A DNA stretch of 11,097 nucleotides, taken from the NCBI GenBank assembly GCA_009930275.1, contig RZYP01000056.1, positions 1 through 11,097 of the forward strand, given 5' to 3'. Shown here piece after piece: positions 1 to 6,411 of this stretch. Made by a program: the position numbers and the translations under genes. The first letter of the stretch is position 1, and each line of letters starts with the position of its first letter. The notes under the pieces are model-generated. The model had not been told where the DNA came from, searched no databases, and worked only from the letters and a program-made list of their open reading frames with translations. The stretch is from Negativicutes bacterium. Its GTDB lineage: Bacteria; Bacillota_C; Negativicutes; Acidaminococcales; Acidaminococcaceae.

Positions 1-303
1 AGCCTTTTCTTCCAAGACGCTCTTCGTCTTGGTTGCTTTCTTTTGGCTTTCTTTTTTGGCAACCAATCCATATGTATTCCCATTCACAGCAACCGGTCTT
101 TGCTCTTCAGGCAGTTGAGCCCTTTCAGGCAAACCCCATGTTAGCCACGGGTTATCAGACTCCGTTGCTTCTTCCGTTTTGGTATCATCTACCCTTTCAT
201 CGGGGTATTCATAGCGTTTGCCTTTTTTTTGATTTTTGCCAAAAATTCTAGGCAAAACGAAAATAATAAGACCCCAGAAAATCAGAAAAGAAATATTGTC
301 CAT
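1..303 (-). CDS. Small membrane-anchored protein of unknown function, downstream of floA (3' end outside the window)
   Basis: The frame is open for all 101 codons from the ATG at 303 to the left edge, so the C-terminus is missing. Residues about 4-20 form one hydrophobic segment (ISFLIFWGLIIFVLP), followed by a basic stretch (GKNQKKGKR). A charged, probably disordered tail follows, containing the motif NPWLTWGLPER and ending lysine- and alanine-rich. This suggests a single-span membrane protein with a cytoplasmic tail by the positive-inside rule. A GAGGG ribosome site lies 4 bases before the ATG, and the gene begins 23 bases after the floA stop, so it is very probably co-transcribed with nfeD and floA. 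In B. subtilis the small gene yqfB follows floA, but I see no basis for calling this one a YqfB homologue. I do not recognise the family. A role as an accessory to the flotillin membrane domain is inference from position only. Confidence 0.72.
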   Translation of the reverse strand, partial: MDNISFLIFWGLIIFVLPRIFGKNQKKGKRYEYPDERVDDTKTEEATESDNPWLTWGLPERAQLPEEQRPVAVNGNTYGLVAKKESQKKATKTKSVLEEKA

Positions 304-326
304 TTTTCCCTCACTGACATTTTATT

Positions 327-1331
327 TTATATTATATTATCACCTTTTGAATGCCCCTGCGCTGTATCGGTTTCACCAATCGATTCACGCATCTTTGTAT
401 CAGCAATAATATTATTCATCCGATAATAGTCCATTACACCCAGGTTCCCAGACTCCAACGCTCTCGCCAACGCTTTTGGAACCTCTGATTGGGCTTCTAC
501 TACTTTGGCCTGCATCTCTTGTACGGCTGCTTTCATTTCTTGTTCTTTAGCTACCGCCATAGCGCGGCGTTCCTCCGCACGGGCCTGGGCAATGCGTTTG
601 TCCGCCTCTGCCTGGTCTGTCATTAATTCCGCACCGATATTGCGGCCTACGTCAACGTCCGCAATATCTATGGACAAAATTTCGAAGGCCGTGCCTGCAT
701 CCAACCCTTTTTGTAAAACAGTTTTGGATATATGATCCGGATTTTCGAGAACCTCGCTGTGGTCAGCTGATGAACCAACACAAGTAACGATGCCTTCACC
801 AACGCGAGCAATTATTGTCGCTTCACCGGCGCCGCCAACCAAACGGTCAATATTGGCGCGAACAGTTACACGCGCCTTTACCTTCAACTCAATGCCATTC
901 TTGGCTACGGCCGAAACAAGCGGAGTTTCAATCACTTTCGGGTTAACGCTCATCTGTACCGCTTCTAAAACCTCACGCCCTGCCAGGTCAATGGCACAGG
1001 CACGTTCAAACGTAAGAGGTATCTCGGCTCTTTGTGCCGCAATCAAAGCATCAATTACTCTGTCAACATTACCACCCGCCAAATAATGAGCCTCCAGCTG
1101 ATTAACATTAACTGGCAGCCCTGCCTTATTAGCTTTAACCAATGGCAAGACAATTTGGGACGCAGGAACGCGACGAAGCCGCATGCCAATCAAATTGAAA
1201 ATACCAACATCGACACCAGCCGCCATGGCAGAAATCCAAAGACCAATTGGCACAAAGTTTAAAAAAAGAGCAATACCTACAACCGCTAAAATAATAATCA
1301 AACCACTACCAAAAACAAGTTCCAAAAGCAT
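327..1331 (-). CDS. floA: Flotillin-like protein FloA
   Basis: The 334-residue product matches the bacterial FloA/YqfA family (331 residues in B. subtilis). These are membrane-inserted scaffold proteins that oligomerise and organise functional membrane microdomains. Residues about 7-50 hold a hydrophobic hairpin-like membrane segment. An SPFH/PHB-like domain follows (about 55-235, including [20 protein letters not shown] and [10 protein letters not shown]). An alanine- and glutamate-rich coiled coil spans about 238-285. The conserved ending [19 protein letters not shown] sits at 285-303, followed by a short polar tail. The ATG at 1331 is preceded by AAGGAG at 9 bases. An out-of-frame ATG at 1335 lies between that site and the start and opens a nine-codon frame. 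The gene follows nfeD by 38 bases with no terminator, the usual NfeD-flotillin pairing, so both are probably expressed from the promoter before nfeD. Confidence 0.96.
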   Translation of the reverse strand: MLLELVFGSGLIIILAVVGIALFLNFVPIGLWISAMAAGVDVGIFNLIGMRLRRVPASQIVLPLVKANKAGLPVNVNQLEAHYLAGGNVDRVIDALIAAQRAEIPLTFERACAIDLAGREVLEAVQMSVNPKVIETPLVSAVAKNGIELKVKARVTVRANIDRLVGGAGEATIIARVGEGIVTCVGSSADHSEVLENPDHISKTVLQKGLDAGTAFEILSIDIADVDVGRNIGAELMTDQAEADKRIAQARAEERRAMAVAKEQEMKAAVQEMQAKVVEAQSEVPKALARALESGNLGVMDYYRMNNIIADTKMRESIGETDTAQGHSKGDNII

Positions 1332-1369
1332 TCATTTCAACTCCTTCTCGTATATATTAAAAGCTATCC

Positions 1370-2119
1370 TCATTGTGGCTTTTTTTGAACGAAAACTTTA
1401 TTTCCTTCAACCTTGGCAACTTCGATACTGGTACCTTCGTCGACATACTCGCCGAAAGTCACTACATCGATTCGAACTCCGTCAATAAGCGCAGTCCCTG
1501 CCGGTCTTAGTTTCGTAAGCGCAGTACCCGTTTTACCATTAAACTGAGACATATCAGGAGCACCGCTGTAACCTTCTTTGTTCTCCTGCTTGTCTTTAAG
1601 CACAAACAAGTTCCAGGCTGGGTTAGATGGAAGGTACTTTATCACTAAGCCAAAAATAACCAAAGCAGCTACTACGCTGACAGCAAGCCAGTTTAAAGCG
1701 GCGGCGTTGCCACCAAGAACATAATAAAAACTGGCAACTATGCTTAGGATACCGGCAATTCCGAAAATGCCAAACCCAGGAATGAAAATTTCCAAAACCA
1801 ATAAGCCCATGCCGCCAATAAAAAGCAGCACTTCCAGCCAGCTTCCGGCACCACTCATAAAATTCAGACCAAAGAGAGCAACTGCGGCAACTATAGCAAT
1901 TCCTCCTGCAAAACCCGCACCGGCTGTCTTTACTTCGGTCAAAATTCCCAAAATAATTATTGTCAGTAAAAAAGCCTTAACCTGCGGAAATAAAAACCAC
2001 CTTCCCAACAAATCTTCCTGCGTTGGATATAAATCCATGGGTAAAGCCTTGGCGGCTTCCACACCAACCAAGGGTACAAAAACAAATATCAATGTTAACA
2101 GTAGCAGTGATCTTTTCAT
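1370..2119 (-). CDS. nfeD: NfeD family membrane protein (short form without a protease domain)
   Basis: The 249-residue protein begins with a signal-like segment (residues 1-23: KR, then a leucine-rich core, ending VEAAK). About five further hydrophobic spans follow, near 47-62, 68-87, 94-111, 114-135 and 142-161, with the family-typical glycine-rich stretch FIPGFGIFGIAG at 112-123. The C-terminal 60 residues, from about GKTGTALTKLRPAGTALIDG, have the pattern of the NfeD OB-fold domain. The N-terminal ClpP-like serine protease domain of long NfeD proteins is absent, so this is the short, YqeZ-like or related form. NfeD proteins are encoded with flotillins and are thought to support membrane-domain assembly; biochemical detail is limited. 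The ATG has GGAGG 7 bases upstream, and a sigma-A-like promoter lies at 2151-2179. This is the first gene of the nfeD-floA unit. Confidence 0.93.
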   Translation of the reverse strand: MKRSLLLLTLIFVFVPLVGVEAAKALPMDLYPTQEDLLGRWFLFPQVKAFLLTIIILGILTEVKTAGAGFAGGIAIVAAVALFGLNFMSGAGSWLEVLLFIGGMGLLVLEIFIPGFGIFGIAGILSIVASFYYVLGGNAAALNWLAVSVVAALVIFGLVIKYLPSNPAWNLFVLKDKQENKEGYSGAPDMSQFNGKTGTALTKLRPAGTALIDGVRIDVVTFGEYVDEGTSIEVAKVEGNKVFVQKKPQ

Positions 2120-2150
2120 GTTTGTACCTCCGCAATCATATTACATATTC

Positions 2151-2179
2151 ATTATACTTTGTATTGGCAGGTTCGGCAA
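2151..2179 (-). promoter_or_regulatory. Sigma-A-type promoter for nfeD-floA
   Basis: Reading the minus strand, TTGCCG (2174-2179) and TATAAT (2151-2156) are separated by 17 bases. The -10 is a perfect consensus and the -35 matches four of six positions. Transcription should begin near 2145, about 25 bases before the nfeD ATG. It lies between the rpsU-yqeY terminator and nfeD, which is where a promoter is needed. Confidence 0.75.
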
Positions 2180-2199
2180 ACTTTTCGAATGAAGACAAA

Positions 2200-2226
2200 C
2201 AAAAAAGGAGGGTATAATTACCCTCC
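2200..2226 (-). terminator. Rho-independent terminator after yqeY
   Basis: On the minus strand GGAGGGTA and TACCCTCC form a perfect 8-bp stem around the loop ATTA, followed directly by six T residues, then GTTTG. It starts 11 bases after the yqeY stop codon and precedes the nfeD promoter, closing the rpsU-yqeY transcript. This is the only convincing terminator in the window. Confidence 0.93.
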
Positions 2227-2236
2227 CATCATGTTT

Positions 2237-2686
2237 TTACTTTAAAAGCTCCCGTACCATAGCATTAATACGCTTACCATCGGCACGACCTTTTGTTTTT
2301 GGCATCACGGCAGCCATCACCTTACCCATATCTTTCTGGCTTGCAGCACCGGTTTCATCAATAGCCTCTTGTACAAAAGCTCTCAATTCATCGTCAGCTA
2401 GCTGCTCAGGCAGATATTTTCTAAGAATAGCAATTTCCTGTTTTGCCTGCTCCGCAAGTTCGTCGCGTCCGGCTTTTGTAAATTCTTCCAAAGAATCTTG
2501 ACGCATCTTGACTTCTTTCATCAAAACAGCAAGGACTTCATCATCATTCAGTTCCCGCTTTTCGTCAATTTCGATGTTCTTAATGTTAGCACGAGCCATA
2601 CGAATGACACTCAAGCGCAACTTGCCGCTCTCCTTGTCCTTCATTGCTTGTTTCATATCTTCGGTCAAAAGGTCTTTAATAGACAT
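2237..2686 (-). CDS. yqeY: GatB/YqeY domain protein
   Basis: The 149-residue product matches stand-alone YqeY proteins, which resemble the tail domain of GatB, the amidotransferase subunit that binds tRNA. Family marks are KYLPEQL (90-96), DMGKVM (119-124) and KGRADGKRIN (132-141); the N-terminal half is helical and rich in charged residues. A role in tRNA-linked amidation is suggested by the domain but is not established for the stand-alone protein. The frame is open upstream to an ATG at 2701, but the ATG at 2686 is the better start. It has GGGAGG exactly 7 bases upstream and gives the family sequence MSIKDLL. That ribosome site lies just after the rpsU stop, so the two genes are closely coupled (15-base gap). 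A terminator follows. Confidence 0.94.
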   Translation of the reverse strand: MSIKDLLTEDMKQAMKDKESGKLRLSVIRMARANIKNIEIDEKRELNDDEVLAVLMKEVKMRQDSLEEFTKAGRDELAEQAKQEIAILRKYLPEQLADDELRAFVQEAIDETGAASQKDMGKVMAAVMPKTKGRADGKRINAMVRELLK

Positions 2687-2701
2687 GCAGAGGCCTCCCA
2701 A

Positions 2702-2878
2702 TTATCTGGTCTTGCGCTTTCTAGCTGCCTCGGATTTCTTCTTACGTTTAACGCTTGGTTTTTCATAGTGTTCGCGTTTTCTAACCTCGGAAAGAACCCC
2801 GGCCTTCTGGGTTGCTCTTTTAAAGCGGCGAAGTGCACTATCAAGTGTCTCGGTTTTGCCAACTTTGATTTCTGTCAT
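2702..2878 (-). CDS. rpsU: 30S ribosomal protein S21
   Basis: A 58-codon frame encodes [19 protein letters not shown] and continues with [20 protein letters not shown] and [18 protein letters not shown]. This is a standard bacterial S21, with the strongly basic C-terminal tail that contacts 16S rRNA. S21 is a small-subunit protein located near the anti-Shine-Dalgarno region and important in initiation. The gene is short, but its whole sequence is family-typical. The ATG at 2878 is preceded by a purine-rich site (GGAGGGAGGG at 2886-2895), and a near-consensus promoter lies about 60 bases upstream. It is co-transcribed with yqeY, the usual pairing in Bacillota. Confidence 0.98.
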   Translation of the reverse strand: MTEIKVGKTETLDSALRRFKRATQKAGVLSEVRKREHYEKPSVKRKKKSEAARKRKTR

Positions 2879-2938
2879 CTGTTCTCCCTCCCTCCACAGC
2901 GACCTCTAGGGAAGTGTATATATTCATTACACCGTATC

Positions 2939-2968
2939 ATTATACTTCAGAGCTACACTAGCTGTCAA
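2939..2968 (-). promoter_or_regulatory. Strong sigma-A-type promoter for rpsU-yqeY, with a dyad in the spacer
   Basis: On the minus strand TTGACA (2963-2968) and TATAAT (2939-2944) are both perfect consensus hexamers with an 18-base spacer. The -35 begins only 4 bases after the HIT gene stop. Transcription would start near 2932, giving a leader of about 54 bases. The spacer holds a perfect 13-base inverted repeat (AGCTA, three bases, TAGCT; 2951-2963). It could be an operator or chance. Confidence 0.9.
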
Positions 2969-2972
2969 GCTT

Positions 2973-3308
2973 CTAGCAAGGCGGCCAGCCAAGCTTCTTG
3001 CCGCCAAGTAGATGGAAATGCAGGTGTTCTACACTTTGCCCTCCATCAACTCCGGTATTTACTACGACGCGGAAGCCGTTTTCAGCTACGCCAAGCAGTT
3101 TAGCAATTTCGCCAACTTTACCCATAACATGTTTCACAATATCTAAATCAGCAGTAATAATATTCTGCATATGCTTTTTAGGAAGCAACAAAACATGGCA
3201 GGGGGCACCAGGTGCGACGTCATGAATAACAATCATTTCTTCGTCTTCATAAACCTTATTCGAGGGTATTTGACCTTTAATTATCTTACAAAAAATGCAA
3301 TCATCCAT
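2973..3308 (-). CDS. HIT family protein (HinT-like purine nucleoside phosphoramidase)
   Basis: The 111-residue protein is a full-length histidine-triad protein. The catalytic triad motif HLHFHLLGG has histidines at 95, 97 and 99, preceded by GVDGGQSVE. The N-terminus carries CIFCKIIKGQIPS with cysteines at 4 and 7, the pair that in several bacterial HIT proteins helps bind zinc. HinT-type enzymes hydrolyse adenosine 5'-phosphoramidates, including aminoacyl-adenylates; the true substrate here is unknown. The family ending GWPP is followed by a single cysteine and the stop. An ATG at 3341 is in frame, but the start is placed at 3308. It gives MDDCIFCKI and has a G-rich ribosome site containing seven consecutive G residues (3316-3322). 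An 82-base gap separates it from mtaB. The rpsU promoter starts right after its stop. Confidence 0.94.
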   Translation of the reverse strand: MDDCIFCKIIKGQIPSNKVYEDEEMIVIHDVAPGAPCHVLLLPKKHMQNIITADLDIVKHVMGKVGEIAKLLGVAENGFRVVVNTGVDGGQSVEHLHFHLLGGKKLGWPPC

Positions 3309-3340
3309 CTTTTCTCCCCCCCTTTCTCGTACGAAAGACA

Positions 3341-3368
3341 TATTCGCTAGCAGCGACGATTATCCTGC
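3341..3368 (-). promoter_or_regulatory. Unassigned element with a small hairpin upstream of the HIT gene
   Basis: On the minus strand this 28-base stretch runs from GCAGGA to GCGAATA. It includes TCGCT-GCT-AGCGA, a perfect 5-bp stem with a 3-base loop (3344-3356). No T-run follows, so it is not a Rho-independent terminator, and no good -35/-10 pair is present. It is the main structured part of the only sizeable gap inside the middle gene group. It could be an RNA processing site, an operator or a dispersed intergenic motif. I cannot assign it. Confidence 0.3.
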
Positions 3369-3390
3369 AAAATCAAAAGATTTTATAAAA

Positions 3391-4695
3391 TTAAATTATT
3401 TTTCCTAGTACTCCATCCTTATGCAAACCCATGAGGCTTACTGTACGAATCTTACCGGATAAATTTTCGCTGCAAGACGCATACACGCGTATATAGTTAC
3501 CACTAAGACCTTCCCAAAGTCCTTCTTTAGCTTCCTGCTCGAACAACACAGAAACAGTTTGACCTATCATTCTGTTGCAGTAAGCTTCATGACTGGCTTT
3601 ATCGATCTCTGCTAATTCTTCTGCCCGTTGCTGTTTAACTTTTTCTGAAATCACACCGCTAAAAGCAGCAGCTGGTGTCCCCTTGCGTGGTGAAAACGGG
3701 AAAATATGAATTTTACTGAAACCGCATTCTGCTATAAATTTTTTCGTTGCGGCAAAGTTCGTTTCTGTCTCGCCGGGAAAACCGACGATAACATCCGTAG
3801 TGATGGCGACATCAGGAAGTTTTGCCCTGATTTTATTGAGAAGCTCAGCAAAAATTTTTGTGTCATAAGGGCGATGCATACTTTTTAAAACAGCATCACA
3901 ACCCGATTGCAGCGGCAAGTGCAGCTGTCGTTGCAATCTTTCATCCCTTGCCATCAAATCCAACAAGTCCTCGCCAACCTCTACCGACTCCAGAGAACCA
4001 AGCCGTAACCTGGCAAGACCCGGTACTGCCAGAGCCGCTTTCACAGCATCAGTTAGTGTCTTGCCGTTTTTGATTTCCTGACCATAAGCACCTAAATGGA
4101 TACCTAGCAAAACGACTTCGCTAAAACCTGCTGCAACTAAATTTTCGACTTCCTCCTTGATATTCTCCAGACTGCGTGAGCGAAGCGGTCCGCGAGCATA
4201 AGGAATAATACAGTATGTGCAAAATTGATTGCAGCCTTCTTGAATTTTCAGGAAGGCCCTGGTTTTTTCGGTTTCATAATCAGCCGGCAATTCTTCGAAA
4301 GAAGTCTGCGCGCTTAATTTTCGGACGCTGTCATAAGTATCGACACTTTGCTCACTAGCTGCAGCCTCAACAAGGCGAACGACCTCCGCTCTGTCTTGAT
4401 TGCCGATAATCAGGTCAACACCTTGTATCGCTTTTACTTCTTCGGCAGCCGTTTGTGGATAACAGCCGGCAACCACTATGAAGGCCGTGGGATTCTTACG
4501 AATCGCACGGTTTATTATCTGTCGGGATTTGCGTTGCCCCATATTAGTGACAACGCAAGTATTAATCAGATATATATCGGCTTTTTCAGCAAAATCTACA
4601 ATTTCATAACCGGCCTCACGAAATAATTTCTCCATGCTTGCCGAGTCTGACTGGTTGACCTTGCAGCCCAAAGTATAAAAAGCTATTTTCCTCAT
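3391..4695 (-). CDS. mtaB: tRNA t6A37 methylthiotransferase MtaB
   Basis: The 434-residue protein is a radical-SAM methylthiotransferase of the MtaB (YqeV) type. It converts t6A at position 37 of ANN-decoding tRNAs into ms2t6A using two iron-sulfur clusters. The N-terminal MTTase domain carries the three cluster cysteines C11 (LGCKVNQ), C47 (NTCVVTN) and C78 (AGCYPQ). The radical-SAM CxxxCxxC motif is CNQFCTYC, with cysteines at 155, 159 and 162, followed by IIPYARG. The C-terminal region, about 375-434, fits a TRAM domain. The motif TLGCKVNQSDS favours MtaB over MiaB or RimO. The ATG has GGGAGG 7 bases upstream, inside the end of rsmE, and the two genes are only 3 bases apart. All key cysteines are present, so it should be active. 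Confidence 0.96.
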   Translation of the reverse strand: MRKIAFYTLGCKVNQSDSASMEKLFREAGYEIVDFAEKADIYLINTCVVTNMGQRKSRQIINRAIRKNPTAFIVVAGCYPQTAAEEVKAIQGVDLIIGNQDRAEVVRLVEAAASEQSVDTYDSVRKLSAQTSFEELPADYETEKTRAFLKIQEGCNQFCTYCIIPYARGPLRSRSLENIKEEVENLVAAGFSEVVLLGIHLGAYGQEIKNGKTLTDAVKAALAVPGLARLRLGSLESVEVGEDLLDLMARDERLQRQLHLPLQSGCDAVLKSMHRPYDTKIFAELLNKIRAKLPDVAITTDVIVGFPGETETNFAATKKFIAECGFSKIHIFPFSPRKGTPAAAFSGVISEKVKQQRAEELAEIDKASHEAYCNRMIGQTVSVLFEQEAKEGLWEGLSGNYIRVYASCSENLSGKIRTVSLMGLHKDGVLGKII

Positions 4696-4698
4696 CTG

Positions 4699-5433
4699 CT
4701 AGCCTCCCAAGTCTCCTGTTTCATATAATATGGCGGCAGTCGCAACAAGGCCTGCCGTCTCTGTCCTTAGGATCCTATTACCTAGGCTGACAATAACCGC
4801 TCCCGCGTTCTCTGCCGCCTTTAATTCTTTAGGTGCTATTCCGCCTTCAGGTCCAACAATAAGCAAAATTTCTGCAAAGTCGCGAATATCCCGCAAAGCC
4901 TTTTTCAGCCCTTGCTGCTTTTCGCCTTCATAAGCAATAAATTTCACCTTGCAATCAAATTCTTGTAAAACCTCGTCCATGCGCATAACACGCTCAACCT
5001 TAGGTATTATGTCCCGCTTACTTTGCTTGGCGGCTTCTGCGGCGATTTTCTGCCATCTCTCCACCTTTTTTTCAGCCTTGCCACTATCCAGTCTTACTAC
5101 TGAATTCTCCATTGCCAAGGGAACGATAGTATCAACGCCGACTTCAACAGCCTTTTGCACTATCAAATCCATTTTTTCGCCCTTAGCCAAGCCTTGAGCC
5201 AAAATTATTCTTACCGATGGTTCATTAACCTGTTCTATGCGCCTGACAAAACGAACGAAAGCAGCGTCCGCTGTTGCCGTCTTGATTTCCATCAAAGCGG
5301 TGACCCGGTCGCTGCTAACAATCTGAATATATTGGCCACTATGCATTCTCAATACATTACATATATGATGGGCATCGGCGCCCGTTATCTCCATTTCTTC
5401 CGCAAAGGGCTGCGGAACAAAAAACCGATGCAA
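4699..5433 (-). CDS. rsmE: 16S rRNA (uracil1498-N3)-methyltransferase RsmE
   Basis: RsmE is a SPOUT-class, knotted methyltransferase that makes m3U1498 in 16S rRNA near the decoding site. The 244-residue product carries the family motifs GLAKGEKMD (81-89), EAAKQSKR (133-140), the SAM-binding IVGPEGG (192-198) and LGNRILRTETA (207-217), with an N-terminal PUA-like domain (about 1-70). The frame is open to an ATG at 5469 inside prmA, but that would add 12 unrelated residues. The TTG at 5433 gives the family-typical MHRFFV and has GGGAGG exactly 7 bases upstream (5441-5446), so TTG is the likely start. It begins 2 bases after the prmA stop and ends 3 bases before mtaB, so translation is probably coupled along the three genes. 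Confidence 0.95.
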   Translation of the reverse strand: MHRFFVPQPFAEEMEITGADAHHICNVLRMHSGQYIQIVSSDRVTALMEIKTATADAAFVRFVRRIEQVNEPSVRIILAQGLAKGEKMDLIVQKAVEVGVDTIVPLAMENSVVRLDSGKAEKKVERWQKIAAEAAKQSKRDIIPKVERVMRMDEVLQEFDCKVKFIAYEGEKQQGLKKALRDIRDFAEILLIVGPEGGIAPKELKAAENAGAVIVSLGNRILRTETAGLVATAAILYETGDLGG

Positions 5434-5435
5434 TA

Positions 5436-6371
5436 CTATTCCTCCCTGCGCATCTGCATAACTACCCAATCGCCTTGGGTGTCTACGGCCTCTACATAAA
5501 GTCCATTCTTCTTGGCAGCTGCGGTTACATCGTCCAAACGCTCGGAAATAATCCCGCTGGCGAGGAACACTCCTCCATCGTGAAGCTTACCCGGAATATC
5601 CGGCAGCAACATTATAATTATGTCCGCGATGATGTTGGCGATAATAACGTCAGCCTTGCCTTCGGTGGCACTAAGCAAATCCCCTTGCTCAACTTCAATG
5701 ACAGAAGACAAATTGTTCATTGCAACATTTTCCAGTGCAACACGTACGGCGGTAGCATCAATATCAATAGCTTTGATATAGTCGGCACCGAGTTTTGCAG
5801 CGGCTATCGCCAGAATGCCGCTGCCGGTCCCTACATCAAAAACAGTCATACCGGGTTCTATTACCTTTTCCAACCTGCGCATGCACATGCCAGTTGTGTG
5901 GTGTGTGCCTGTGCCAAAGGCCATACCAGGATCAAGTTCAATAATCTTGTCTTCCGGTAACGCCTCATATTTTTCCCAAGTAGGTTTTATTACCAAATGT
6001 TCAGAAACACGAGTCGTATGAAAAAATTGTTTCCACTCATTTTCCCAGTCCTTTTCCGATATAGTACGAAAACAGGTTCTGCCAAAACGACAGAAACCTA
6101 TACGTTCCTCGATGGCCGCCAACTCTTCTTCAACAGTTGAAAGACGTCCGTGCAGCTCGCTATCGTCGGGGAAATATGCGGTCACTACTACAATCTCCGT
6201 GTTTTCTTGTTCTGGAATTGCGCACAATTCCCAGGTACCCGAATCACGCAAATTATTCAAAAGCAACGGGTCTTCAATGACAACCCCGCCAGCTCCCAAA
6301 GAATGGAAGATATCAGCTACCGCTTCCGTAGCCGCGTGTGTAGTTTGAATACTAACTTCAACCCATTGCAT
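5436..6371 (-). CDS. prmA: Ribosomal protein L11 methyltransferase PrmA
   Basis: The 311-residue protein matches PrmA, which uses S-adenosylmethionine to trimethylate amino groups of ribosomal protein L11. The N-terminal substrate-recognition domain begins WVEVSIQT and contains GAGGVVIED. A linker region contains KDWENEWK. The class I methyltransferase domain has DPGMAFGTGTHHTT (147-160), the SAM-binding VFDVGTGSGILAIAAA (177-192), the acidic end of motif II (AIDIDATAV), and IIANI (243-247), which replaces the NPPY type of motif as usual in PrmA. The ATG has AGGAG a short distance upstream. It lies 40 bases after dnaJ, with no terminator between them, so it may share the heat-shock transcript. 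Confidence 0.97.
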   Translation of the reverse strand: MQWVEVSIQTTHAATEAVADIFHSLGAGGVVIEDPLLLNNLRDSGTWELCAIPEQENTEIVVVTAYFPDDSELHGRLSTVEEELAAIEERIGFCRFGRTCFRTISEKDWENEWKQFFHTTRVSEHLVIKPTWEKYEALPEDKIIELDPGMAFGTGTHHTTGMCMRRLEKVIEPGMTVFDVGTGSGILAIAAAKLGADYIKAIDIDATAVRVALENVAMNNLSSVIEVEQGDLLSATEGKADVIIANIIADIIIMLLPDIPGKLHDGGVFLASGIISERLDDVTAAAKKNGLYVEAVDTQGDWVVMQMRREE

Positions 6372-6411
6372 TTATATGCTCCTGTCTGTGTCCGGCCGGG
6401 AATATATAGCC

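Noticed and set aside
331..336. TATAAT at the end of floA as a promoter for the small downstream gene
   Set aside because: The hexamer 17 bases upstream reads CAGGGG, which is unlike a -35. The match is explained by the AT-rich codons at the floA C-terminus.
2237..2701. Longer yqeY start at the ATG at 2701
   Set aside because: It adds five residues overlapping the rpsU stop and lacks a well-placed ribosome site. The ATG at 2686 has GGGAGG at 7 bases and matches the family start.
2973..3341. Upstream ATG at 3341 for the HIT gene
   Set aside because: The eleven added residues (MSFVRERGGEK) overlap the ribosome site of the better start and precede the conserved family N-terminus.
4699..5469. 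ATG start for rsmE inside prmA at 5469
   Set aside because: The extra 12 residues lie in the prmA coding end and are not RsmE-like. The TTG at 5433 has an ideal ribosome site and gives MHRFFV.
6391..6401. CCGGCCGG palindrome in the dnaJ-prmA gap as a terminator
   Set aside because: The palindrome has no room for a loop and is not followed by a T-run, so it cannot be called a terminator.
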